DNA of 64,000 nt from Adhaeribacter aerolatus (GTDB lineage: Bacteria; Bacteroidota; Bacteroidia; Cytophagales; Hymenobacteraceae). The notes under the pieces are model-generated. The model searched no databases. It was not told where the DNA came from and worked only from the letters and a program-made list of their open reading frames with translations. The DNA is taken from assembly GCF_007991635.1 (NCBI RefSeq), contig NZ_BJYS01000029.1, forward strand, positions 1 to 64,000. Direction: 5' to 3'. Made by a program: the position numbers and the translations under genes. This document shows positions 43,230 to 50,994 of the stretch, piece after piece (the first letter of the stretch is position 1; the number at the start of each line of letters is the position of its first letter).

Positions 43230-44606
43230 ATGGCTAAATTAAAAACATCCTATTTTTGTCAGAATTGCGGAGCACAGTCGGCGAAGTGGATAGGGCGCTG
43301 CCCGGCTTGCGGCGAGTGGAACACCTATGTAGAAGAAGTGCTGCAGCGCGAAGATGTAACCACGGCCGGTTCCTGGAAATCGTCCAGTTCGTTACAGGTT
43401 GCGGCCAAGCCCCGGCCTATCTCGGAAATCAGTTATCTCGAAGAATCGCGCATCCAAACCGTAGACGGGGAATTAAACCGGGTATTGGGCGGCGGCATTG
43501 TGCCGGGTTCAATGGTGCTGATTGGTGGGGAACCCGGTATTGGTAAATCTACCCTGATGCTGCAGATTGCCTTGAGCCTGAAGAATAACCGGGTACTGTA
43601 TATATCGGGTGAAGAAAGCGACCAGCAAATAAAAATGCGCGCCGAGCGCCTGGGGGCCAAACACCCCAACTGCTTTATTTTAACCGAAACCGGTACGCAG
43701 AATATTTTCAAGCAAATAGAACAACTGCAACCCGACGTGTTAATAGTTGATTCTATCCAGACGCTGCATTCTTCTTTTATTGAGTCGGGGGCCGGCAGTA
43801 TATCGCAGGTGCGGGAGTGTACTGCCGAGTTGCTGAAGTACGCGAAAGAAAGCGGTACACCGGTTTTTTTAATCGGGCATATCACCAAAGAAGGCAACCT
43901 GGCCGGCCCCAAAATATTGGAGCACATGGTAGATACGGTTCTGCAGTTCGAGGGCGACCGCCACATGACTTACCGCATATTGCGTACCACCAAAAACCGC
44001 TTTGGCTCTACCTCCGAGTTGGGTATTTACGAAATGCAGGGCACCGGCCTGCGCGAAGTGAGCAATCCTTCCGAAATATTGCTCTCGCAGCGTGAAGAAA
44101 ACTTTAGCGGCATTACCATTGGCGCTACTTTAGAAGGCAACCGGCCCCTATTAATAGAAGTGCAGAGCCTCGTCAGTCCGGCTACCTACGGTACGCCGCA
44201 GCGGTCTTCTACCGGTTTCGATGCCAAACGCCTGAATATGCTGCTGGCCGTACTCGAAAAGCGCGGCGGCTTTAAACTGGGCACGCAGGACGTGTTCCTG
44301 AATATTGCCGGTGGACTCAAGATTGAAGACCCGGCCATCGACCTGGCGGTTTGTGCCTCTATCCTGTCTTCGTTTGAAGATATTGCGGTGCCCAATACCA
44401 CTGCCTTTGCGGCCGAAGTGGGTTTAAGCGGCGAAATACGCGCCGTAAACCGGGTAGACCAGCGCATTGCCGAGTCGGAGAAACTGGGTTTCACGGAAAT
44501 TTATATTTCTAAGTTTAACGTGCGCGGCCTCGACCTGAAACGCTACGGCATAAAAGTACACGCCGTTAGTAAACTCGACGAGGTAATCAGCGGCTTATTT
44601 AGCTAA
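43230..44606 (+). CDS. radA: DNA repair protein RadA
   Basis: A 458-residue RadA (Sms), a RecA-like ATPase and helicase that promotes branch migration during homologous recombination. The N-terminal C4 zinc finger uses Cys10, 13, 24 and 27 (CQNCGA...CPACGEW). Walker A is GEPGIGKST (100-108), and the RadA signature KNRFG is at 255-259. The C-terminal Lon-protease-like domain (from about 285) lacks an evident catalytic dyad, as is normal. The length is typical. A terminator follows 42 bases past the stop; the gene is monocistronic. Confidence 0.97.
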   Translation: MAKLKTSYFCQNCGAQSAKWIGRCPACGEWNTYVEEVLQREDVTTAGSWKSSSSLQVAAKPRPISEISYLEESRIQTVDGELNRVLGGGIVPGSMVLIGGEPGIGKSTLMLQIALSLKNNRVLYISGEESDQQIKMRAERLGAKHPNCFILTETGTQNIFKQIEQLQPDVLIVDSIQTLHSSFIESGAGSISQVRECTAELLKYAKESGTPVFLIGHITKEGNLAGPKILEHMVDTVLQFEGDRHMTYRILRTTKNRFGSTSELGIYEMQGTGLREVSNPSEILLSQREENFSGITIGATLEGNRPLLIEVQSLVSPATYGTPQRSSTGFDAKRLNMLLAVLEKRGGFKLGTQDVFLNIAGGLKIEDPAIDLAVCASILSSFEDIAVPNTTAFAAEVGLSGEIRAVNRVDQRIAESEKLGFTEIYISKFNVRGLDLKRYGIKVHAVSKLDEVISGLFS

Positions 44607-44647
44607 TATTATCGGGTGGCCAGCTACCTGCCGGCGCTTAATTTTAG

Positions 44648-44679
44648 AAAGCTGCTCCATTGGGGCAGCTTTTTTTATT
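44648..44679 (+). terminator. radA terminator
   Basis: AAAGCTGCTCC and GGGCAGCTTT pair with a short loop and are followed by a run of seven Ts. Confidence 0.75.
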
Positions 44680-44880
44680 TATATATTTTGGATTCTCAAT
44701 AATCGGTTTATTCCTGATTTTCCAATTTCTGGAAAACCAAATCAATCTTGTATTTAATTAAGTTTAATCATTTTTGTAAATTATTGCACCGCATAAAGAA
44801 AGTTATATTTTTTAAACTAAAACTGTGCGTTATTAATTAATTGCACTTATTTTTAAATCACAAAATTATATTCTGTTGGT

Positions 44881-46269
44881 ATGAGAAAACATTTACTCCT
44901 TATTTCTTTTTTGTTGTTAGCAAATGTATCGTGGGCCCAGCGGGCCTTATTGCTTGGAAAAGTAACAAAACCAAAAAGTGATAGTATTCAGATTGGCGTC
45001 AACCCGAATCCGTTGAGTGCCCAGGAAGCGCAAAGCATTGGGAAGATTAATACCGAGGGAAGCTTTTCGATAGAGGTGCCGTTGAAAGAAGCTTCGGTGG
45101 TTGACTTTGTATACGAGGACGAATCGGTGAGCTTGTTTCTGCAGCCCGGCGATGAACTGGAAGCCCGGTTTACCGGCGGCAGCCTCATGAAATCGCTTAA
45201 ATTTAAAGGCAAAGGCGCTTCTGAAAATAATTTCCTGCTGGCGTATAACCAGAAGTTCCTGGAAAATGAAGATTACCAGGTGCTGCCGGAAAATATTACT
45301 TTGAATGAGAAAAGCTTTATCGAGTTTCTGGATTTCCGGAAAGAAGACCAGTTGAACTTCTTCGAAAAACATACCGCTAAAAACCCGGTTTCCGATGCCT
45401 TCAAAAATTACATCCTCGCCGAAATAGAATATTCTTATGCCAACGACCGGCTTACTTTTAACGAGATGCGGACGAAGGTACTGGGCGGCCCCATTAAATT
45501 AACCGAAAATTATTACGGCTTTTTTAAAGATGTAAAACTAGATAATGCAGCGGGCGTGAAAAGCCACTCTTATTTAAGCTACCTAAAAAATTATATTCGT
45601 TTTCAGGCCACTGCCGCTAACCACCGCCCCGCCGATTTAGATTATTACGAGGCAATTTACAACCTGGCAAAAGCCAAGCTGGCCGGCGAGCCGCGTAATC
45701 TGGTACTGGCAAATGTACTGCACGAATCTATCCGCTATGGCTTTATTCAGTACACCAGCCGCATGTTCGACGACTTCGAAAAGCTGAACACCAACAAAGA
45801 CCTGAATGAGTTTATCGCCTCGTCGTACAACACCGGCAAAGCTTTTGCGCTGGGTAGCCCGGCTCCCGATTTTAAACTCAAATCCAGCACTGGCCAGGAA
45901 ATGACCATGCGCGATTTTAAAGGCAAATTGGTTTACCTGAACTTCTGGAACAGCAAATGCGGTTTGTGCCAACTGGATGTGCCTTATGCCATGGAACTTG
46001 AAAAAGAACTAGCCAACGAAAACGTGGTTTTTGTAAATATTGGCATGGATGAGAACGAAGGTTACTGGCGCGATGCCATTGCCCGCCGCAAATTGAAAGG
46101 CGTACAGTTATTCGGCGGTAACCAGGAGGCCATCACCAAAGCCTACAAAGTAGAAGATATGCCTTCTTACTTCCTGATTGATACCGACGGTACTTTTATC
46201 AGCACCAAAGCCAAGCGCCCGAGCAATGCCGGCGCCAAAGAGCAGATTATGCACGCTATGGAGAAATAG
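44881..46269 (+). CDS. TlpA-type thioredoxin-like exported protein
   Basis: A 462-residue periplasmic protein. A signal peptide (about 1-19, SWAQ) precedes an approximately 300-residue N-terminal domain typical of Bacteroidota TlpA proteins, with beta-rich then helical parts. The AhpC/TSA-thioredoxin domain starts at about 325 (GSPAPDFKLKSSTGQEMTMR). Its active site is CGLC (360-363) in FWNSKCGLCQLD, with the cis-proline loop MPSYFLID. The Leu-Cys variant in place of Pro-Cys may alter redox potential. The role is probably disulfide reduction or exchange in the periplasm. A long AT-rich leader precedes it and a strong terminator follows. Confidence 0.9.
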   Translation: MRKHLLLISFLLLANVSWAQRALLLGKVTKPKSDSIQIGVNPNPLSAQEAQSIGKINTEGSFSIEVPLKEASVVDFVYEDESVSLFLQPGDELEARFTGGSLMKSLKFKGKGASENNFLLAYNQKFLENEDYQVLPENITLNEKSFIEFLDFRKEDQLNFFEKHTAKNPVSDAFKNYILAEIEYSYANDRLTFNEMRTKVLGGPIKLTENYYGFFKDVKLDNAAGVKSHSYLSYLKNYIRFQATAANHRPADLDYYEAIYNLAKAKLAGEPRNLVLANVLHESIRYGFIQYTSRMFDDFEKLNTNKDLNEFIASSYNTGKAFALGSPAPDFKLKSSTGQEMTMRDFKGKLVYLNFWNSKCGLCQLDVPYAMELEKELANENVVFVNIGMDENEGYWRDAIARRKLKGVQLFGGNQEAITKAYKVEDMPSYFLIDTDGTFISTKAKRPSNAGAKEQIMHAMEK

Positions 46270-46295
46270 TACTCACAGTTTAATATATTTTGGCA

Positions 46296-46336
46296 AAGCC
46301 CGGCCGGTTTATTAAACCTGGCCGGGCTTTGTTTTT
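46296..46336 (+). terminator. terminator hairpin, first of two near-identical copies
   Basis: AAGCCCGGCCGGTTTATTAA continues as a perfect palindromic stem into ACCTGGCCGGGCTTTGTTTT. It ends the TlpA-like gene. A second copy at 47573-47613 differs at 4 of 41 positions, some keeping the stem paired. Confidence 0.85.
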
Positions 46337-46529
46337 GCCGTGGTGTGTGGAACAATAATTTAAGTGGGGCTACTTTTTTGCGTAGAAGGTGTTTAGGATT
46401 TTATAAATTGGGGAATGCCGCTGCCCTGGTTCCGTGTTTTCACCAGCTAAATATTTTAGATGGGCTTTACGTAATACCTAGCGCTTCGACTAAATTGACA
46501 GATACGCGCATGTTGCTTATCTTTATTAA

Positions 46530-47053
46530 GTGAAAAAGAACAACGAGCCACTTGATTTCGAAATAGACAAGCTTACCAATTCTATAGAAAATATTGTAAC
46601 CGGTGATAAATTTTCAACGGATATACTTGTTTTTACAAAGGCAGATTTAAAAAATATTACCAAAAAGAATGGGTGGGAGTTTAACTGGAAGCAGGAGTTT
46701 AAAGAAGCTAACCGAGACATCTATAAATTAACCATAGCAAATATCCCTCTGTTATTCAAGGACTGATAAGTTTGACTGAAAAAGAAGACCACATTTACTT
46801 ACACCTTATTGAAAGCGCACCGTTTAATAAAGGAAGAAATAAGATGTACGCGGGTGTACCAGGAAACTTAGTGGCCTTTGCCTGTAAGTTGTCTTTTCAC
46901 AGAGGTCATGATGGTTTTGTGTCTTTTTTGGCTAAATCCAAATTAATAGACCATTATCAGCAAACATTACAAGCCACCCATGTGGGCGGACATTTGATGG
47001 TAATAAATACGACGGGTGCACTTAAGCTTATTGATACATACTTTAGATCTTAA
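46530..47053 (+). pseudogene. frameshifted GNAT-like gene (toxin-like)
   Basis: Two adjacent frames look like one broken gene. The first (46530-46766, GTG start) begins KKNNEPLDFEIDKLTNSIEN. The second, in another frame, reads VIQGLISLTEKEDHIYLHLI through ESAPFNKGRNKMYAGVPGNL and FACKLSF to 47053. The second frame is open upstream past 46751, so its natural N-terminus lies inside the first ORF. Restoring one base near 46742 (AATATCCC to AATAATCCC) would join them into about 174 residues. From memory, intact Bacteroidota homologues are single GNAT-fold-like proteins paired with a small downstream gene. A sequencing error is the alternative to true decay. Confidence 0.65.
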
Positions 47054-47057
47054 TATT

Positions 47058-47231
47058 ATGGGACATATAAAAGAACCACTGGATATTGATTTTACGGTTG
47101 ATCCACGTCCTTTAACAGAAGAAGAACAGAAAGCAATCAGCAACTATATTCAAGCTGAGAAAGCTAAAAACAAGGCAGAAACAAAAAAAGGAATACTAAA
47201 TCCAACAAAACCTGTACGGCAGGATGGGTAA
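47058..47231 (+). CDS. small acidic/basic protein, probable partner of the GNAT-like gene
   Basis: A 57-residue hydrophilic protein starting four bases after the stop of the frameshifted GNAT-like gene. It has MGHIKEPLDIDFTVDPRPLT at the N-terminus, then a charged helix (EEEQKAISNYIQAEKAKNKA) and a basic tail. The tight spacing and small size suggest an antitoxin-like partner, an arrangement typical of toxin-antitoxin pairs, but no DNA-binding motif is visible. The frame is open upstream to 47016; the ATG at 47058 was chosen for the spacing. Confidence 0.6.
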   Translation: MGHIKEPLDIDFTVDPRPLTEEEQKAISNYIQAEKAKNKAETKKGILNPTKPVRQDG

Positions 47232-47341
47232 AATACAAAACTAACCTTATAACTTTTCTATACCAATGTTGCGGGTTGAAGTAAGTGAATAGACGGTAAA
47301 TTCATAATCTTTATCTACTATTTAGGATTTGCATATTTAAT

Positions 47342-47506
47342 ATGATAACCATTATTAAGAAAGGTGCAGATAATATCAATATTCAAAAAGCCCTTGAAAG
47401 TGTAAGCATTCGGAAAGGAGTAAATGCTTTCAAGTATTGCGGGAAAGTTAATTTAGAAAAAGAGCCGCTTACCATCCAGAAGAACTTGCGGAATGAGTGG
47501 GAATAG
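47342..47506 (+). CDS. VapB-like antitoxin
   Basis: A 54-residue protein reading MITIIKKGADNINIQKALES, then VSIRKGVNAFKYCGKVNLEK and ending LRNEWE. The pattern IRKGVNAFKYCGKVNLEKEP followed by LTIQKNLRNEWE is that of small Bacteroidota antitoxins encoded just before PIN toxins. A 14-base overlap with the start of the PIN fragment supports the pairing. It has no promoter that I could assign. Confidence 0.7.
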   Translation: MITIIKKGADNINIQKALESVSIRKGVNAFKYCGKVNLEKEPLTIQKNLRNEWE

Positions 47507-47615
47507 TCTTTTCATAGACACTAATATTTTGCTTTACCTCCTCCCTGGTAACGAACCCGTAGCAGAACTCCTAAGCCCGGTCGGTTTACTAAACCTGATC
47601 GGGCTTTGTTTTTAA
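47493..47615 (+). pseudogene. truncated PIN-domain (VapC-like) toxin
   Basis: The frame begins MSGNSLFIDTNILLYLLPGN, a clear PIN-domain N-terminus with the first catalytic Asp in DTN. After about 27 codons (EPVAELL) homology stops and the frame runs into the terminator copy at 47573-47613, ending 40 residues from the start. A PIN domain needs about 120-130 residues and further acidic residues, so the toxin is inactive. The break coincides with the duplicated terminator. Confidence 0.72.
47573..47613 (+). terminator. terminator hairpin, second copy
   Basis: AAGCCCGGTCGGTTTACTAA continues into ACCTGATCGGGCTTTGTTTT. It differs from the copy at 46296 at 4 of 41 positions. Its left edge marks where the PIN gene loses homology. 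Confidence 0.8.
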
Positions 47616-47717
47616 GGCGCCGTCTAAAGGATAATTGAAGCAACGTACTTCTTTTTGCGTAGTTAATCTTAATTTTAGCTTTATTTTCGGGGACGCAACC
47701 GCCGCTAATTAATTTGC

Positions 47718-48740
47718 ATGAGAAGTAGTATTACTGATGGGCTTAATTTATTATCGAAACTAACTTTGCGGCGAGCGGTAAACGTGGTGCAGGTAACCGG
47801 TAGTTACCTGCTTTCGAAAGTTACGAAACAGCCGCGTTTCTGGGGCAGCCCCATCAGTATTTCGTTTGAGCCAACTACCAGTTGCAATTTGCGTTGCCCC
47901 GAGTGCCCCAGCGGTTTGCGGTCGTTTACCCGCCCTACCGGTATGTTACCCGCTGATTTATTTAAACAAACCATCGACGAGCTGCACCAGCAACTGTGGT
48001 ATTTAATATTTTATTTCCAGGGCGAACCTTACTTGCACCCGCGGTTTCTGGAACTGGTTGGTTATGCGGCCGGCAAAGGTATTTACACCGCCACTTCTAC
48101 CAATGCCCATTACCTCACCGACGATAATGCCCGTCAAACCGTAGAATCCGGCCTGGACCGTATTATTATTTCGATAGATGGTACCACCCAGGACGTGTAC
48201 CAGGCCTACCGGGTGGGCGGCCGCCTGGATAAAGTACTGGAGGGTACGCGTAATCTGGTAAATTGGAAGAAAAAATTAAAGTCGAAAAAGCCGTTTATTA
48301 TTTTTCAGTTTTTGGTGGTCCGGCCCAACGAACACCAACTGGAAGATGTAAAAACTTTAGCTAAAGAATTGGAAGTAGACGATGTGTGGTTTAAAACGGC
48401 CCAGATTTACGATTATGCCCAAGGTTCGCCCCTGATACCTACCATTGATTATTATTCACGGTATCAGCACCAGCCAAACGGCACGTACACCATAAAAAAT
48501 AAATTGCTTAACCATTGCTGGAAAATGTGGCACTCCTGCGTTATTACCTGGGATGGGTTGGTGGTACCCTGCTGTTTCGATAAAGATGCCGAACACCGCC
48601 TGGGCGATTTAAAAACCCAACCTTTTAAGCAATTATGGCGTGGAACTCCTTACCGGCAATTCCGTAAATCGCTTCTAAAGTCGCGGGGTGAAATTGACAT
48701 GTGCCGCAATTGTACGCAGGGTACCAAGGTTTGGGGATAG
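47718..48740 (+). CDS. radical SAM/SPASM domain protein
   Basis: A 340-residue radical S-adenosylmethionine enzyme. The [4Fe-4S] motif is CNLRCPEC (Cys56, 60, 63) inside SFEPTTSCNLRCPECPSG. A SPASM-type C-terminus supplies more cysteines for auxiliary clusters: CWKMWHSC, VPCCFDKDA and MCRNCTQG. SPASM enzymes modify peptides, proteins or other substrates; no precursor peptide gene was seen nearby. A DUF2007 zinc-ribbon gene begins 14 bases downstream, followed by an MscS channel gene, so the three are probably one operon. Confidence 0.93.
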   Translation: MRSSITDGLNLLSKLTLRRAVNVVQVTGSYLLSKVTKQPRFWGSPISISFEPTTSCNLRCPECPSGLRSFTRPTGMLPADLFKQTIDELHQQLWYLIFYFQGEPYLHPRFLELVGYAAGKGIYTATSTNAHYLTDDNARQTVESGLDRIIISIDGTTQDVYQAYRVGGRLDKVLEGTRNLVNWKKKLKSKKPFIIFQFLVVRPNEHQLEDVKTLAKELEVDDVWFKTAQIYDYAQGSPLIPTIDYYSRYQHQPNGTYTIKNKLLNHCWKMWHSCVITWDGLVVPCCFDKDAEHRLGDLKTQPFKQLWRGTPYRQFRKSLLKSRGEIDMCRNCTQGTKVWG

Positions 48741-48754
48741 CATGCCGCTGAAAT

Positions 48755-49192
48755 ATGGACGAAGGAAAAGAAGACAACAATATTGTACTGGTAACGGTGG
48801 CTACTTTTCCGGAGGCCATAGAAGCCCATATTTACCGTAATCGCCTCGAAGCCGAAGGAATTCCGAGCGTAATTGCCGATGAAAATATTATTAGCAACCA
48901 GCCCTGGCATTCTATTGCCTACGGCGGCGTAAAGCTGCGGGTGCGCGCCCAGGATCAGGAAAAAGCGTTGGCCCTGGTTAACGAAATCAGGCACGGTTTA
49001 ATTGCCGAAACAGACGAAGGCGAGACTTACAAGCCGCTGACCTGCCCGGTTTGCAGCTCTCAGAATCTTAAACAGAAACAAATATCGGGTATCTGGCCAC
49101 TGATAAAATCTATCTTATTTCTGTACCCAATGCGTACCCGTGTAAAATTAACCTGCTTAAACTGCGGCTACCGGTGGCGGCTTGAAAATTAA
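48755..49192 (+). CDS. DUF2007 protein with C-terminal zinc ribbon
   Basis: A 145-residue protein. Residues about 10-80 are a DUF2007 (putative signal-transducing) domain: VLVTVATFPEAIEAHIYRNR, LEAEGIPSVIADENI and YGGVKLRVRAQDQEKALALV. The C-terminal part has a four-cysteine zinc ribbon (Cys97, 100, 134, 137) around a hydrophobic-basic linker. The function is unknown. It lies between the radical SAM and MscS genes with 14- and 6-base gaps, implying co-transcription. Confidence 0.85.
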   Translation: MDEGKEDNNIVLVTVATFPEAIEAHIYRNRLEAEGIPSVIADENIISNQPWHSIAYGGVKLRVRAQDQEKALALVNEIRHGLIAETDEGETYKPLTCPVCSSQNLKQKQISGIWPLIKSILFLYPMRTRVKLTCLNCGYRWRLEN

Positions 49193-49198
49193 TGAAGG

Positions 49199-50140
49199 AT
49201 GATGCTGGAAATAAATAAAGCTTTTAGTCTATTATATAATAAGCTGGAGTTGTGGGTGCGGCATTTAATATTAATGCTGCCCAATCTGGTAATAGCGCTG
49301 GTAATGCTGGTTCTTACGTTTGTGGCAGCCCGGATTATCCAGAAAACCACCGAAAAACTGCTGCCCCGTTTTTCGCACAGTGTGGCTCTGAATAACCTGG
49401 TTTCCTCGCTGGTTTATACTGCCTCCATCTTAATCGGCATTTTCTTTGTGCTGAGTATTTTACAACTCGATAAAACGGTTACTTCGCTCCTGGCCGGGGT
49501 CGGTATTATTGGTTTAGCCCTCGGCCTTGCTTTTCAGGATATTGCGACCAATTTCATTTCGGGGGTAATTATTGCGGTACGCAAGCCTTTTGGCGTCGGC
49601 GACGTGGTGGAGTCGAATGATTATTTTGGAACCATTGAGCGGGTAAACCTGCGCACCATTGATATCCGGCGGGTTACCGGCGAGTTGGTAAAAGTACCTA
49701 ACCGCAAGGTATTCGAAAACGTGATGGTTATTTATACCCACTACGGCATCCGGCGGGTAGATGTAAAAGGAAGCGTATCGTACGCCGAGGATCTGGAGCG
49801 GGTGCAGCAGTTAGTAAAAGCGGCTGTTGTAAATATTAAGGGCATGGTAGAACACAAAGACGTAGAAATGGTGTACGAAGAGTTCGGCGAAAGCTCGGTT
49901 AACTTCCTGGTGCGGTTCTGGATTCATTATAGCCGGCAGTTTGATTATGTATCGGCTCGTAGCGAAGCCATTATTAAAATCAAGAAGGCTTTCGACGAAA
50001 ATAATGTGCAGATACCCTTTCCCATTCGCACGTTGGATTTTGCTATTAAAGGCGGCGAAAAATTGCGGGAACAGTTAAAGGTATTAAAAGAAGAGGGCAA
50101 CGAAAACGGCCAGAATAATCGGGATAATAATAAAATATAA
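49199..50140 (+). CDS. MscS-family small-conductance mechanosensitive channel
   Basis: A 313-residue channel. Helices at about 20-45 and 65-90 precede the pore helix TM3 (LAGVGIIGLALGLAFQDIAT, conserved Gly/Ala packing), followed by the MscS beta domain (NFISGVIIAVRKPFGVGDVV) and an alpha/beta cytoplasmic domain. It opens under membrane tension to release solutes on hypo-osmotic shock. The last 15 residues are an Asn-rich tail. The ATG at 49199 is followed directly by another ATG; either may start. A hairpin terminator lies at the stop codon. Confidence 0.93.
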   Translation: MMLEINKAFSLLYNKLELWVRHLILMLPNLVIALVMLVLTFVAARIIQKTTEKLLPRFSHSVALNNLVSSLVYTASILIGIFFVLSILQLDKTVTSLLAGVGIIGLALGLAFQDIATNFISGVIIAVRKPFGVGDVVESNDYFGTIERVNLRTIDIRRVTGELVKVPNRKVFENVMVIYTHYGIRRVDVKGSVSYAEDLERVQQLVKAAVVNIKGMVEHKDVEMVYEEFGESSVNFLVRFWIHYSRQFDYVSARSEAIIKIKKAFDENNVQIPFPIRTLDFAIKGGEKLREQLKVLKEEGNENGQNNRDNNKI

Positions 50141-50169
50141 AAGCTGAAAGAACTTAATCTTTCAGCTTA
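50141..50169. terminator. terminator after MscS
   Basis: AAGCTGAAAG and CTTTCAGCTT pair with an 8-base loop immediately past the channel's stop codon; the T-run is short. Confidence 0.55.
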
Positions 50170-50195
50170 CTTATTATAATAATACCGTAAAAGTT

Positions 50196-50534
50196 TTACT
50201 TGTGTTTCTTATCCAGGTTCTTGCCCAGGTCCTGTACTTTCAGTAAAAACTCATCTACTTCGGAGTCGGCTAATGGACCATAAGAGTTAGAGATGGTACC
50301 CCGGGTGCCGTCGTTGCACTCAATGGCGTATAAAATAGACATATCGTCGGGGTTACTTTCACCCTCAAACCGGTAAAAGTCTACAATTCTAACATCTTCT
50401 ACCCCATAGCTCTTTTCGGTGTCATCAATAGACTGGAGGCGGTTATCGCATACCCGAAAGTTTTTCTTAAATCCATCACGGTTTAGCTTGGCCTCTACAT
50501 TAATTAGTGTTCTTTCTTCTTCTTTGTCTTGCAT
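50196..50534 (-). CDS. small cytosolic protein, unknown function
   Basis: A 112-residue hydrophilic protein. The pattern VRIVDFYRFEGESNPDDMSI followed by LYAIECNDGTRGTISNSYG recurs in many Bacteroidota proteins that are sometimes mislabelled as phosphoribosylpyrophosphate synthetase; no such enzyme motif is present. The fold is probably a small alpha/beta domain. A possible TATTTTTG -7 box lies about 27 bases upstream of the start codon. Confidence 0.72.
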   Translation of the reverse strand: MQDKEEERTLINVEAKLNRDGFKKNFRVCDNRLQSIDDTEKSYGVEDVRIVDFYRFEGESNPDDMSILYAIECNDGTRGTISNSYGPLADSEVDEFLLKVQDLGKNLDKKHK

Positions 50535-50560
50535 AGCAGTATATTTTAAAGCGTCTGATT

Positions 50561-50568
50561 CAAAAATA
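50561..50568 (-). promoter_or_regulatory. possible -7 box for the 112-residue protein gene
   Basis: TATTTTTG on the minus strand matches TAnnTTTG 27 bases before the ATG. No TTG box was seen at the usual spacing. Confidence 0.3.
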
Positions 50569-50786
50569 GTATGGCTACTATACGTAAAAACCCGTAAGAG
50601 TTAAGTAAAAGCCCGCAAAAAAAATAATTTCCCGGCTATCGCTCCTGGTTTATTAAACGAAAGTGCTTCGGAATAGGCGAAGCAAAAAGAAATATATTCT
50701 CCCGCGGGTATAAAGGAAATTATGGTTACTATTTAAAAGGTTCTGCTTTTTAAAGCGGCCGTTGTATGGCTATTAGTAATAATCGT

Positions 50787-50960
50787 TTACTTGCCCGCCG
50801 AAGTCTTTATTTGTTTATCTATTTTACTAAAATCGATGGTAGAGCAGGCGCCGCAACCTTTGGCACAGCCGCTTTTGCTTTTAAAGCTGTTATAAACCAG
50901 CCGGGCCACGTAAGCAGCCGCGGCAATAAAAAGCAGAAAAATGATTAGTTGCTGAATCAT
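50787..50960 (-). CDS. FeoB-associated cysteine-rich membrane protein
   Basis: A 57-residue peptide not apparent from longer open frames. It reads MIQQLIIFLLFIAAAAYVAR (one transmembrane helix), then LVYNSFKSKSGCAKGCGACS, with three closely spaced cysteines (CAKGCGAC), and a polar tail. This is the form of the FeoB-associated Cys-rich membrane protein (FeoC-like small partner) found with ferrous iron transporters. No feoA or feoB is in this window, so it is displaced from that operon or has another role. Its start is 34 bases downstream of the IMPase stop codon on the same strand. Confidence 0.75.
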   Translation of the reverse strand: MIQQLIIFLLFIAAAAYVARLVYNSFKSKSGCAKGCGACSTIDFSKIDKQIKTSAGK

Positions 50961-50994
50961 GATGCTTTAATAACTACTTCAAAGAAATAAAAGT

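Noticed and set aside
46345-46533. 62-residue plus-strand ORF after the TlpA-like gene
   Set aside because: It begins just past the terminator, has no recognisable pattern and overlaps the start of the GNAT-like gene.
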